This document shows, one piece after another, positions 26,829 to 35,482 of a DNA stretch of 64,000 bases. This DNA comes from Roseateles oligotrophus (GTDB taxonomy: Bacteria; Pseudomonadota; Gammaproteobacteria; Burkholderiales; Burkholderiaceae_C), in NCBI RefSeq assembly GCF_025717515.1, contig NZ_JAJIRN010000004.1:372001-436000 (forward strand). Reading direction: 5' to 3'. The notes beneath the pieces are model-generated. The model ran no database searches, was not told the origin of the DNA, and worked only from the letters and a program-made list of their open reading frames with translations. How positions within the stretch are numbered: the stretch's first letter is position 1; every line of letters begins with the position of its first letter. The position numbers and the translations under genes are program-made.

Positions 26829-27170
26829 ATGATCACGACTTCAAGCTCCACCCTGACACGCGCCGCTGCCCTCTTCTGCACCGGCCTCGCTCTGGCCTTC
26901 AGCGCGCAAGCTGCTGCCCCGAAGATCATGAAAAAGGTACCGCCTGAGTTTCCGGCCGAAGCCGTCAAGGCCTCGGTCTCCAACGGCGTGGTCAAGGCCA
27001 AGATGTCAATCGACGCGGAAGGCGCCGTCACCGGCGTTGACATCCTCGAAGCGCAGCCACGCAAGGTCTTCGACAAAGCGGTCACGCGCGCGCTCATGGA
27101 CTGGCGCTTTGAAGCCAGCGGCGAAAAGCAGTCACACGAAGTCAAGCTGGTCTTCAATAACGAAGACTGA
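26829..27170 (+). CDS. Stand-alone TonB C-terminal-domain periplasmic protein
   Basis: This 113-residue protein has a signal peptide (about 1-29, ending SAQA/AAP) followed directly by a TonB C-terminal domain: PPEFPAEAVKASVSNGVVKAKMSIDAEGAVTGVDILEAQP and a final VTRALMDWRFEASG. It lacks the N-terminal ExbB/ExbD-binding anchor and the proline-rich spacer of a true TonB, so it is unlikely to energise transport alone. It follows the chemoreceptor gene by 74 bases, across a pyrimidine-rich stretch without a terminator hairpin. Function is unknown. Confidence 0.8.
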   Translation: MITTSSSTLTRAAALFCTGLALAFSAQAAAPKIMKKVPPEFPAEAVKASVSNGVVKAKMSIDAEGAVTGVDILEAQPRKVFDKAVTRALMDWRFEASGEKQSHEVKLVFNNED

Positions 27171-27260
27171 GAGGCCGAGCACTTTCGACCCGCCTACCGC
27201 TCATGCCCGGTAGCTTGGAGGAATCTTCAAAGAAGCTAATTCAGGGTCAGCAGGAATTCA

Positions 27261-28226
27261 GGGCCAGGTCTCAAAAATTATCCCCTCTTCATGCCCTAAC
27301 CTTCTGCCGCTGACGCTCTGCCCGCGCAATCAACTGGCTGACTCTGGCGACCGTCAAGCCGATCTCGGCCGCAAGGGCTGTCATCGTCAGACCACTCTCG
27401 CTGTAGGCCCGACGCAGAGCCTCTTCGCGGCTTGAGCATTGCGCTAGCCACCGGGTTAACGTCTGCGGGGAACTGCGCTGGGCCTTCGGAACCAGGCGGC
27501 TGAGCTTGGCCGGCGGGGTGGCCGCATCAAGCATCCGCACGACAAATTCATCATCACCCAGATAGATTTGCCGGTTCAGCGCCACGCCCCACAGATCACA
27601 GCCTCGCCCAGCCGCCACCAGCTCCGCGTATGCCCGCTGTGCTTTGGCGCGATCGTCGGCACCCAATATGTCGAGCCCCAACAAATAGCCCAGCAGCCCG
27701 GCGCTATCCAGCCAATCTGGCGGCGTCGCCTGCCCGATATGAGCTCGGTAGCTTGACCACGCCCAATCACCGGCTGCGTCCACCATGCGGGCCCGCACGG
27801 GATTGAGTTCCACATATCGGCAGACCTCCAGCAAATAGGCATCCCGATCCACCAAGATCGCCTTGAAGCGGCCCTGAAACAAATGACCCACCTTGTTGTG
27901 CCTGCGATTGAAGGCCTGGGTATAGACACCATTGATGTGGCGCATCAGCGCCGACAAATTACCCTGCCGCGTCTGCATCACGAAGTGGTAATGATTGCCC
28001 ATCAAGCAATACGCCAACATCCCCGCGTCGAATCGCGACAAGCCCTGCGCCACAACCGCCAGCAGGCGCGCCCGGTCGGCGTCGTCAACAAAAATATCCT
28101 CCCGTCGGTCGCCTCGCGACGTGACGTGATACAGCGCGCCAGGAAATTCGATGCGAAGTGGGCGAGACATGGCTCAATGTAGCGGGGAATGGGAATGGCT
28201 GGGGTTTATATTTGAGACCTGACCCC
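27261..28226 (-). mobile_element. RAYT/REP-type element with inverted ends
   Basis: The transposase gene is flanked by related sequences in inverted orientation: 27261-27285 (GGGCCAGGTCTCAAA...TCCCC) and 28201-28226 (GGGG...TTTGAGACCTGACCCC). Such short inverted ends around a Y1 tyrosine transposase gene are typical of REP-associated tyrosine transposase units. The exact boundaries are inferred from the repeats. Confidence 0.65.
27289..28170 (-). CDS. REP-associated tyrosine transposase (RAYT, Y1_Tnp family)
   Basis: This 293-residue protein starts MSRPLRIEFPGALYHVTSRG and carries the HUH metal motif HYHF (about residue 60) and the Tyr-containing YVELNPVRA stretch near residue 117. These are the hallmarks of IS200/IS605-like Y1 transposases of the RAYT subgroup. 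The C terminus (about 230-290) includes a helix-turn-helix-like segment LTMTALAAEIGLTVARVSQLI. It may act on the neighbouring inverted repeats. A second copy lacking this C terminus lies just upstream on the same strand. Confidence 0.92.
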   Translation of the reverse strand: MSRPLRIEFPGALYHVTSRGDRREDIFVDDADRARLLAVVAQGLSRFDAGMLAYCLMGNHYHFVMQTRQGNLSALMRHINGVYTQAFNRRHNKVGHLFQGRFKAILVDRDAYLLEVCRYVELNPVRARMVDAAGDWAWSSYRAHIGQATPPDWLDSAGLLGYLLGLDILGADDRAKAQRAYAELVAAGRGCDLWGVALNRQIYLGDDEFVVRMLDAATPPAKLSRLVPKAQRSSPQTLTRWLAQCSSREEALRRAYSESGLTMTALAAEIGLTVARVSQLIARAERQRQKVRA

Positions 28227-28770
28227 GATTTTCATACTGTGCTTTGGCGCGATCATCGGCACCCAATATGTCGAGCCCCAACAAATAGCCCAGCAGTCCG
28301 GCGCTATCCAGCCAATCTGGCGGCGTCGCCTGCCCGATATGAGCTCGGTAGCTTGACCATGCCCAATCACCGGGTGCGTCCACCATGCGGGCCCGCACGG
28401 GATTGAGTTCCACATATCGGCAGACCTCCAGCAAATAGGCATCCCGATCCACCAAGATCGCCTTGAAGCGGCCCTGAAACAAATGACCCACCTTGTTGTG
28501 CCTGCGATTGAAGGCCTGGGTATAGACACCATTGATGTGGCGCATCAGCGCCGACAAATTACCCTGCCGCGTCTGCATCACGAAGTGGTAATGATTGCCC
28601 ATCAAGCAATACGCCAACATCCCCGCGTCGAATCGCGACAAGCCCTGCGCCACAACCGCCAGCAGGCGCGCCCGGTCGGTGTCGTCCACAAAGATGTCCT
28701 CTCGCCGGTCGCCCCGCGAAGTGACGTGATACAGCGCGCCTGGAAATTCGATGCGAAGTGGGCGAGACAT
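28174..28770 (-). pseudogene. Truncated second copy of the RAYT transposase
   Basis: Residues 1-178 match the intact transposase almost exactly, including the HUH and Tyr motifs. The frame then leaves the homology and ends with 20 unrelated residues encoded by the upstream flank of the first copy. The C-terminal 115 residues, with the helix-turn-helix, are missing. It may still be translated as a 198-residue nuclease domain, but I treat it as a truncated copy. Confidence 0.8.
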
Positions 28771-28783
28771 GGCTCAATGTAGC
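28237..28783. repeat. Direct duplication of 27637-28183
   Basis: About 547 bases repeat at an offset of exactly 600, with on the order of 15 substitutions and no indels that I could see. Most differences cluster at the far end (encoding residues near 25-35 of the transposase). The copy is followed at about 28797-28824 by another version of the right-end repeat (TTTGAGACCTGAGCCC) and then by two close repeats of CCCGATTTTGCACG. Confidence 0.85.
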
Positions 28784-28895
28784 TGGAACTCGGAATGGGG
28801 GGGTTATATTTGAGACCTGAGCCCGATTTTGCACGTGACCCCGATTTTGCACGATTTTGCTTGTATGAAATTGAATCGCTCATGAATACTCTCAA

Positions 28896-29528
28896 TTAAC
28901 GTTTAAATAAATACTGAAAAGGAATACTGAAGAAGTTAAAAATGGCTTGACACCACACAAACCATATAGTCGCTGCGCCAGCCGCAGCGCTTGCACCAAC
29001 AATGGCCAGCCCAGGCTTGGTCGAAACCATAAAGCTAACCATCAGCTGCCCACGGCTTCCATGGGCTTTGTTGGTGGGTTGGTCGGGGAAGATGTAAAAA
29101 AATGCCAGTAGCGCTGCAAATACAAAAATCCCAAGGAACCCTTTTAACCACAACACCCACTTACCGCGCGGCTCTCCCAGAACGGCAAACTGCAAATATT
29201 CGAGTTGAGATTCGATCGAGAGAAAGCTAGCCGTACCGCACAGAAATGCGAATGCCAGCATGGCAACGAGGTAAACGAACACAACATTGGGAGAGCTAGC
29301 AATGATCGAAAGTTTGTGCGCGGACGGTATCAAAACACCGAGTTGTTGAAATATAAAGCTTTTGGCAAGCCAATCAGACTCCGGCAACAAAAACGGCAAC
29401 ACAAGACCGAATCCACAAAGCCAAATTATCCCGTTCGTCAATCGCGAGTTGCTTCTGACCACGGACGGATAATTGGTGGCAGGCTCCGCAATTTTTTGGT
29501 CAACATTTTTTTCTATTTTCGATATCAT
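28896..29528 (-). CDS. Hypothetical membrane protein in AT-rich DNA
   Basis: This 210-residue protein has about four hydrophobic segments (roughly residues 32-50, 82-102, 128-147 and 172-200) with short polar loops. I recognise no family. Its base composition and codon use (many A/T-ending codons) differ sharply from every neighbour, and the flanking 29529-29769 stretch is similarly AT-rich with no gene. Lying beside a transposase unit, it was probably acquired by transfer. Confidence 0.65.
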   Translation of the reverse strand: MISKIEKNVDQKIAEPATNYPSVVRSNSRLTNGIIWLCGFGLVLPFLLPESDWLAKSFIFQQLGVLIPSAHKLSIIASSPNVVFVYLVAMLAFAFLCGTASFLSIESQLEYLQFAVLGEPRGKWVLWLKGFLGIFVFAALLAFFYIFPDQPTNKAHGSRGQLMVSFMVSTKPGLAIVGASAAAGAATIWFVWCQAIFNFFSIPFQYLFKR

Positions 29529-29769
29529 AGTATTTCCATCAATAACTTATAGCCATAAAAACATTTGAACCTAATGAAATGAACGCGCGCCACTGATGAT
29601 TTAGTTATTTTCATTCATAGAACCATAATTCCCACTGCCTCTGCATACTCGAAGAGTCCCTCCACTGAATCGGCCACAGGGTCACTAGTGAGGCCTCAAT
29701 ATTTTTTTCTAGCATAGGTGGGTACACCAAAACATATAGCGCCCCTGTAATGAAACTACGAATACGGCA

Positions 29770-31098
29770 CTAATCCTGTGTTGCTTCAGATTGATGAACT
29801 GGCCGCCACGAGTTCGAATCAGATAAATTTCCATTTACATTTAATACCTGATCCAGTCGTTTCCAGGCACTTCGCAACTGCATAAGCACCTCAACACTTC
29901 GCAAACCCTCTACCCGACCAAACTTCGCCTGAATCTCGGCCCTGGCATTGCCCCGAATGGATGCAAAACGCTGGGGCTCAGTGATGGCCTGCACGGTCTT
30001 CTCGGCGATTTCATTGACATCCGTGAAGCCGACCAGTCGGCCGTTTTCTCCGCCCCTGAGAACCTCCCTGACCGGCGCCGTATCCGAGCAAACCACCAAA
30101 CATCCCGAGGCCATCGCCTCCAACATCGACCAGCTCAGCACGAATGGATACGTGAGGTAGACATGCGCACCGGACACTTGCAATAAGCGCTTGTAGTCGG
30201 CGTAGGGCAGCTTGCCGACGAAATGGGTGCGCGCCGGGTCCAACCTTGATCCGACCTCGGCCAGCATTTTTTCTCGCCAAGTTTTGAACTTTCCGCACTT
30301 GGGCCGACTGCCGTAACTGACCTCGTCACCGCCGGCGATCACGGTATGGCGTTGCCTGTGCTCGGCCTGAATGGCCGGCAAGGCCCGCATGAAGGAATGA
30401 AAGCCTCGGTAGGGCTCCAGATTGCGCGCCACATAGGTGACGACCGGATCCCCAGCCTTCAGGATCTGTCCATTCGGCAACTTGCACCGCGCCGTTGAAT
30501 CGGGCCACAAATTCTGGGTATCAATACCCTCATGTGCCACCGTGATCTTGTCCCGGTAGGCGAGCGGGTGCTGCGCTTTCTGCCACTGCGTCGGGTTGAT
30601 CGCCGCGTCGCAGTTCTCCAGGTTCAACAGATGCAAGGCGTTCCAGCTGCGGATGCGCGCCTGATCGTCAAAGGTGACCGGGAACTCAGGATCAAACCCA
30701 ATATCTGCGCCCTGGCTGTTGTAGAACCATTCCGCGAAGTGCACCAGGCGCGCACCGGGAAACACATCCTTCGCATACAGCGTCTCGCCCCAGCCTGGGT
30801 GCGCCAAGATCGCGTCTGGTTTGAAGCCCTGGCGTTTCAGATCCAGCAGCACCCGCGCGACGGCCTGACCGTGCAACACCGCGTCTTCCATTTTGCGAAG
30901 GTAATGATGTTGATTGGCATGAACTGGCCGATGCGGCTTGTAGCGCAGCATTTTGAAAAAGCCGGGGGCCTCGGGCAAACCTGGCGCTGTGTCACGCCCA
31001 ATGGCGATGACCTCATAACCCGGTCGCGTTTTCGCCCACTCGGCGGCCATGTGCCGGAATTGGCCGGGGAAGTTTTGGTGAATGACGGGAATCTTCAT
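29770..31098 (-). CDS. Glycosyltransferase family 4 protein
   Basis: The 442-residue GT-B enzyme starts MKIPVIHQNFPGQFRHMA, a pattern of capsular/exopolysaccharide glycosyltransferases. It has an acceptor-side N-terminal domain and a nucleotide-sugar domain with VTYVARNLEPYRGFHSFMRALP and the SWSMLEAMASGCLVVCSDTAPVREVLRGGENGRLVGF signature (E..A.G.P variant) near residues 325-365. I start at ATG 31098; a TTG at 31110 is the only nearby alternative. No other polysaccharide genes adjoin, so it is an orphan; it sits next to the foreign AT-rich segment. Confidence 0.88.
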   Translation of the reverse strand: MKIPVIHQNFPGQFRHMAAEWAKTRPGYEVIAIGRDTAPGLPEAPGFFKMLRYKPHRPVHANQHHYLRKMEDAVLHGQAVARVLLDLKRQGFKPDAILAHPGWGETLYAKDVFPGARLVHFAEWFYNSQGADIGFDPEFPVTFDDQARIRSWNALHLLNLENCDAAINPTQWQKAQHPLAYRDKITVAHEGIDTQNLWPDSTARCKLPNGQILKAGDPVVTYVARNLEPYRGFHSFMRALPAIQAEHRQRHTVIAGGDEVSYGSRPKCGKFKTWREKMLAEVGSRLDPARTHFVGKLPYADYKRLLQVSGAHVYLTYPFVLSWSMLEAMASGCLVVCSDTAPVREVLRGGENGRLVGFTDVNEIAEKTVQAITEPQRFASIRGNARAEIQAKFGRVEGLRSVEVLMQLRSAWKRLDQVLNVNGNLSDSNSWRPVHQSEATQD

Positions 31099-31508
31099 GG
31101 TGATGATCAACGTTCTTTCAGGCGCTCATTCACATGGCGTTGCACTAGGCCAAGCCCAGTAACCTGGAGTGAACCCCATGAACTCCAAGGCCAGTGGAGG
31201 CGGAAAAATCTGTACTGTGACGTCGCCGGGAAATTGCCTGTCGATGAGTTCTGGAGCTCGCTCCAAGCCGCCAAACTGGTGAACTTTCCCCTCGCTCCTT
31301 GTCCGAAACATCCTCGGTGCCGCTGCTGCTAACTTTTGCTTTCAGCGTAGCATGGCGAAGCCATTGAAATTCCCCGGCATGATCCTGACCACATGGCCCG
31401 CGCGCGCAAAAATCACGCCTTGGCTCTCCAACACCTACAACGGCCACCAGAGAGGTCTACTTTCAACTCGTCGGCCCTGCCCCTGCCCATTGAAAAAGCT
31501 CATACCCC
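31099..31508 (+). other. Region without a supported gene
   Basis: About 410 bases between the glycosyltransferase start and the promoter at 31509. Short frames on both strands have no family-like content. It could hold remnants of a lost gene, but I cannot support one. Confidence 0.5.
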
Positions 31509-31534
31509 TCAAGTCTTGCCCAAGCCGGCCGAAA
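31509..31534 (+). promoter_or_regulatory. Sigma-28 (FliA) type promoter upstream of the orphan gene
   Basis: TCAAGTC (31509-31515), a 12-base spacer and GCCGAAA (31528-31534). Bases before and between the boxes (ATACCCC before, TTGCCCAAGCC between) are also nearly the same as at the chemoreceptor promoter. The gene starts 33 bases downstream. Confidence 0.65.
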
Positions 31535-31566
31535 TAGACCGATCAAGCCGCTAGACCCTATCCGCT

Positions 31567-32076
31567 ATGGACCAAGCCCGCCGACTGACCTTGCCCGAAC
31601 TGGAGGCCGCCCTGGCCACCATGGTGCATGAGCGCTACTTCGAGGCGGAGAGCGATGACGAGGCCGAAATGCAGGCGGTCGAGGCGCGTGATACCGAATA
31701 CCTGCTAACCCGCATCCGCTGCCTGGAACTGAATCTCAAAGCAGCGGAAGAGGAGTTGAGCTGGATAGGCCCGGGCGGGCGCAACACGCCGGCGCAATCG
31801 CTGCGGCGCATCAAGGCACTATGTGCCCGCTTCCCCGATTTGTTCAACGCGATGCAAGCGGTGGCGGTCACGCATCCGGCGGTGTCCCGCGAGATGCTGG
31901 CAATGGCGATCAAACAGTTTCGGCGCGATGCCGATGCACTCAGCCAGGACGATGTGGTGGGGCTGTTGACCAGCGTCGTCAACGGCGCCCATCAAGCCTT
32001 TGACGCGGTGCTGCGTACCCGCAAAGGCGCCGAGCGCAAGGCAACCTCCTTGCCCTGGGGCAAGCATAACGAGTAG
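31567..32076 (+). CDS. Hypothetical protein under a flagellar-type promoter
   Basis: This 169-residue soluble, mostly helical protein has an acidic patch (AESDDEAEMQAVEARD) near residue 27-42 and a coiled-coil-like LLTRIRCLELNLKAAEEEL segment. There is no signal peptide and no membrane helix, and I recognise no domain. The sigma-28-like promoter 33 bases upstream suggests expression with late flagellar and chemotaxis genes, so a motility-linked role is possible. It is convergent with the cold-shock-domain gene. Confidence 0.7.
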   Translation: MDQARRLTLPELEAALATMVHERYFEAESDDEAEMQAVEARDTEYLLTRIRCLELNLKAAEEELSWIGPGGRNTPAQSLRRIKALCARFPDLFNAMQAVAVTHPAVSREMLAMAIKQFRRDADALSQDDVVGLLTSVVNGAHQAFDAVLRTRKGAERKATSLPWGKHNE

Positions 32077-32109
32077 GCAAGTCGGTAGCCGACCACCACC
32101 GCTCAGCGC

Positions 32110-32529
32110 TCAGCGCAGCGTGCTGGTGCTGGACACCAAGCGGGCGATATGCCGCCCATCGGACGGGCTGAACTCCAGCCAACTGAACACCGCAGCGACG
32201 ACCACCAATCCAAGCAACACATAGGCCGAACTCGGGCGCTGAGACTTGTTGGGCACCGCCCGCCGACCCTGTGTGCGCGAAGGGGCCAAGGCAGACGGAA
32301 GTTCCCGAGTCGCCGCGCCGGACTTCAAGCGTTGCACGCGGCTGGCCTGTTTCTGATTGTTTCGTCCTGTCACAATTTCGAAGCTGATGCGCTCACCCGC
32401 GACGGGCTGCGGCCCCTCGGCCGGGAACGCCGAAATATGGATGAACAGTTCTTGGCCACCCTGATCGGGCATGACCGCGCCATAGCCTCGCTCAATATGC
32501 CAGACGGTTAATTTGCCTTCGAAACGCAT
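32110..32529 (-). CDS. Cold-shock-domain protein with a C-terminal membrane helix
   Basis: The 139-residue protein has an N-terminal cold shock domain (about 1-66) with RNA-binding motifs in degenerate form: RGYGAVMP (RNP1 position) and LFIHISAF (RNP2). A basic, Pro/Ser-rich linker (about 68-100) leads to one hydrophobic helix, AYVLLGLVVVAAVFSWLEF (about 103-121). This resembles CSD-DUF1294 proteins, but only one membrane helix remains. It may tether RNA to the inner membrane. Start at ATG 32529 gives the standard CSD N terminus. Confidence 0.78.
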   Translation of the reverse strand: MRFEGKLTVWHIERGYGAVMPDQGGQELFIHISAFPAEGPQPVAGERISFEIVTGRNNQKQASRVQRLKSGAATRELPSALAPSRTQGRRAVPNKSQRPSSAYVLLGLVVVAAVFSWLEFSPSDGRHIARLVSSTSTLR

Positions 32530-32763
32530 GATGGACCTCACTCGATTTGAAAATCCCGGCTCTCTTTGGGCCTTTGGGATCAAGGTCTAGGCCTCTTGAC
32601 CCACCTCTCTTGACTGCTCGACCCGATCTTGCCCCTTGCTCGCGGCAAGCCTGCAACAGTCGGTAAGCAATGTTTCCGGCGCCGACCCGCGACAATCGGG
32701 CATTCAAGCCCCCGAGCCAACAGCTGCGGCGGCGACCTTGGCAATTCAGAAAGACACAAAAAC

Positions 32764-33753
32764 ATGGCCATCCACTGGTTCCCCGGGCATATGAATTCGA
32801 CCCGCAATGCGATCAACGATCGCATGAAGGCCGGCCTCGACGTCGTGATCGAGCTGCTGGACGCGCGCCTGCCCGGCTCCAGCGCCAACCCGCTGCTGGC
32901 CAAGCTGACCGAGGGCAAGCCCACGCTCAAGCTGCTGAACAAGCAAGACCTGGCCGACCCCGAGCGCACCGCCCTATGGCTGGACCATTACAACGCGCTG
33001 CCCGACACCCGCGCGATTGGCCTGGACGCCTCGATCAAAGCGCCGGCGCAAGCCTTGATCAAGGCCTGCCGCGAGTTGGCGCCGCTGCGTGGCGGCATGG
33101 TCAAGCCGGTGCGCGTGCTGATCTGCGGCATTCCCAATGTGGGCAAGTCAACGCTGATCAACACCATCACGACCAAGCGCATCGCCAAGACCGGCGACGA
33201 GCCCGGCATCACCAAGATCGAGCAGAAGATCGTGCTGGAAAACGACTTCTACCTCTTCGACACACCGGGCATGCTGTGGCCGCGCATCACGATCGAAGAA
33301 AGCGGCTACAACCTGGCCGCCAGCGGCGCGATCGGCCGCAATGCGTTTGAGGAAGAAGAGGTCGCGCTGGAGCTGCTGGCGCGGCTGCGCCAGAACTATG
33401 CCGGCCAGGTGGAAGAGCGCTACAAGCTCGGCGATGTGAGCAGCCTGAGCGATGAGGAATTGCTGACCGCGATCGGCCGCAAGCGCGGCGCCATGCTCAG
33501 CGGTGGGCGGGTCAATCTGCAAAAGGCCGCCGAGGTGCTGATCTATGAGTTCCGCCAATGCATACTCGGCCGCATCACGCTGGAGACACCGACCGAGTTC
33601 AAGCAATGGGCCGCAGCGGCCGATGCGGCCGAAGAAACGCGCAAGGACAAAACCAGCAAGCGAAGAAAGAAGGCCGCCGAGGAGCGCGCGCCGATGGCCA
33701 CAAAGCCAAGCACCGAGGCCGCGCCCAGCGAGCCAGACCGCATGGAAGAATGA
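32764..33753 (+). CDS. rbgA: Ribosome biogenesis GTPase RbgA/YlqF
   Basis: This 329-residue circularly permuted GTPase has the order G4-G1-G3: NKQD near residue 59, Walker A GIPNVGKST near residue 123 and DTPG near residue 166. The N terminus MAIHWFPGHM is diagnostic. RbgA acts in late 50S subunit assembly. The C-terminal 45 residues are a Lys/Arg/Ala/Glu-rich tail. ATG 32764 is chosen by this N terminus; the frame is open further upstream. Confidence 0.95.
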   Translation: MAIHWFPGHMNSTRNAINDRMKAGLDVVIELLDARLPGSSANPLLAKLTEGKPTLKLLNKQDLADPERTALWLDHYNALPDTRAIGLDASIKAPAQALIKACRELAPLRGGMVKPVRVLICGIPNVGKSTLINTITTKRIAKTGDEPGITKIEQKIVLENDFYLFDTPGMLWPRITIEESGYNLAASGAIGRNAFEEEEVALELLARLRQNYAGQVEERYKLGDVSSLSDEELLTAIGRKRGAMLSGGRVNLQKAAEVLIYEFRQCILGRITLETPTEFKQWAAAADAAEETRKDKTSKRRKKAAEERAPMATKPSTEAAPSEPDRMEE

Positions 33754-33795
33754 CCGCTGCGCGCTGCGGCGCGGCATGCCCAAAGGAAGACCAGC

Positions 33796-35472
33796 ATGAG
33801 TTTGCCAAGCAAGACCTGGACCGGCGTACCGGCATTGGCGCTCGCCATTGCGACCCTGAGTAGCTGCGGCGGCGGGGGTGATAGCAGCGCCCCGGCCCCG
33901 GCACCCGCGCCAGCGCCAAGCCCCGCCCCTGCACTGCCCGGCAATCGCATCAGCGCCGACAGCCCGGTCGCGGCGGGCTGCACCGGCGGCTCAAGCGGCG
34001 GCTCAAACAGCGGCACCCTGTACGCCAACGCCGAGGTTGAACCCTTTGCCGCCGTTCACCCGGGCAACGCCAATGTGCTGATCAGCGCCTGGCAGCAAGA
34101 CCGCTGGAGCAGCGGCGGCGCACGCGGCTTGGTCACCGCCGTGTCGAGCGACGCCGGCGTCAGCTGGACCCGCCGGCTCCTGCCCTTCTCGCGCTGCGGC
34201 GGCGCGGCAGCGGGGAGCAGCGGCGACTACGAGCGCGCCAGCGACCCCTGGGTCGACATCGGCCCCAGCGGCGTGATGTATTCGATGGCCTTGGGCTTCA
34301 CCGGCACGGCCTTCACGCCGGGCGCCAGCTCAGCCCTACTGGCCAGCCGTTCGCTCGACGGCGGCCAGACCTGGAGCACGCCGGCCACCCTGCTGCGCGA
34401 CGGCGAGACGCTCTTTAACGACAAGAACGCGCTGACCGCCGACCCGACCGATGAGCGCTATGTCTATGCCGTCTGGGATCGCCTGGAGTCGACGAACTTC
34501 GGGCCCACGCTGCTGGCGCGCTCGACCGACAGCGGCGCCAGCTGGGAGCCGGCGACCATCATCTACCGCCCCAGCGTGGCCGCAGGCATCAGCCAGACCA
34601 TTGGTAACCGCATCGTGGTGCTGCAAGACGGCACGCTGGTCAATCTATTCACCCAAATCGACACCGTCGGCAGCAGATCGAGCAGTTGGCTGGGTGTGCT
34701 GCGCTCCAGCGACAAGGGCTTGACTTGGTCGGCGCCGATACGCATCAGCGACATCCAGGCGGTCGGCGCCAAAGACCCGCAGACGGGCAAGGCCATACGC
34801 GACGGCGCGACGCTGGCCTCGATCGCCGTCGGGCCCGCCGGCAGCTTGTGGCTGACCTGGCAGGACGCACGCTTCAGCGGCGGCCTGCGCGATGCGATTC
34901 TTGTGACTCGCTCGGTCGATGGCGGCCGCAACTGGACGGCGCCGGTGGCCATCAACCGAGACCCCGGCGTTGCCGCCTTCACGCCGACGGTGGCGGTCAA
35001 CGCCGAAGGGCAAGTGGCCATCAGCCATTACGACCTGCGCGCCGACACGGCCGATGCCACCACCTTGCTCGCCAGCGCCTGGTTGCTGAGTTCGCGTGAC
35101 GGCCTGACATGGGTCGAGACCAAGATCTGGGGGCCTTTTGACATGGCACAGGCGCCCGACGCACGCGGGCTTTTTCTTGGCGACTACCAGGGTTTGATCG
35201 GCAGCGGAACCGGCTTCTTGCCGGTGCTCGCGCTGTCCAGCCAAGACGGTAACAATCGCAGCGATATTTATGCGCTGCGCGTGACGCCGGTGATGGCTGC
35301 GGCCGCCGCGCCGACTGCCAAGATCATGGCCCGGGCGCCAACCGCCAGCCGGCCCGAGGGACTAGGCGAGCCGGCCTTCCGGCGCGCCAGCCACGAAGCC
35401 ATCGCCGCGCTGATGGAGCGCCGGGTGCCCGGATGGGAGCAGCGCTTCAAGAAGAATGCCGGCCCGCCCTGA
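33796..35472 (+). CDS. Asp-box (BNR) repeat lipoprotein, sialidase-like
   Basis: The 558-residue protein begins with a lipoprotein signal (lipobox LSSC, Cys at 24) and a Pro/Ala-rich linker. A beta-propeller follows that has at least six Asp-boxes of the S.D.G..W type: SSDAGVSW, SLDGGQTW, STDSGASW, SSDKGLTW, SVDGGRNW and SSRDGLTW. The fold is that of sialidases and related exo-glycosidases, but the catalytic Arg triad cannot be identified with confidence, so enzymatic activity is uncertain. It probably faces the periplasm or the cell surface. The MFS transporter gene converges on it. Confidence 0.82.
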   Translation: MSLPSKTWTGVPALALAIATLSSCGGGGDSSAPAPAPAPAPSPAPALPGNRISADSPVAAGCTGGSSGGSNSGTLYANAEVEPFAAVHPGNANVLISAWQQDRWSSGGARGLVTAVSSDAGVSWTRRLLPFSRCGGAAAGSSGDYERASDPWVDIGPSGVMYSMALGFTGTAFTPGASSALLASRSLDGGQTWSTPATLLRDGETLFNDKNALTADPTDERYVYAVWDRLESTNFGPTLLARSTDSGASWEPATIIYRPSVAAGISQTIGNRIVVLQDGTLVNLFTQIDTVGSRSSSWLGVLRSSDKGLTWSAPIRISDIQAVGAKDPQTGKAIRDGATLASIAVGPAGSLWLTWQDARFSGGLRDAILVTRSVDGGRNWTAPVAINRDPGVAAFTPTVAVNAEGQVAISHYDLRADTADATTLLASAWLLSSRDGLTWVETKIWGPFDMAQAPDARGLFLGDYQGLIGSGTGFLPVLALSSQDGNNRSDIYALRVTPVMAAAAAPTAKIMARAPTASRPEGLGEPAFRRASHEAIAALMERRVPGWEQRFKKNAGPP

Positions 35473-35482
35473 ACAAGCAGGC

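Noticed and set aside
27240-28870. Possible CRISPR array suggested by repeated segments
   Set aside because: The repeats are transposase copies and end repeats, not short regular repeats with unique spacers.
31126-31447. Short frames on both strands between the glycosyltransferase and the orphan gene
   Set aside because: No ribosome-binding site, family resemblance or consistent codon use; could be remnants but not supportable.
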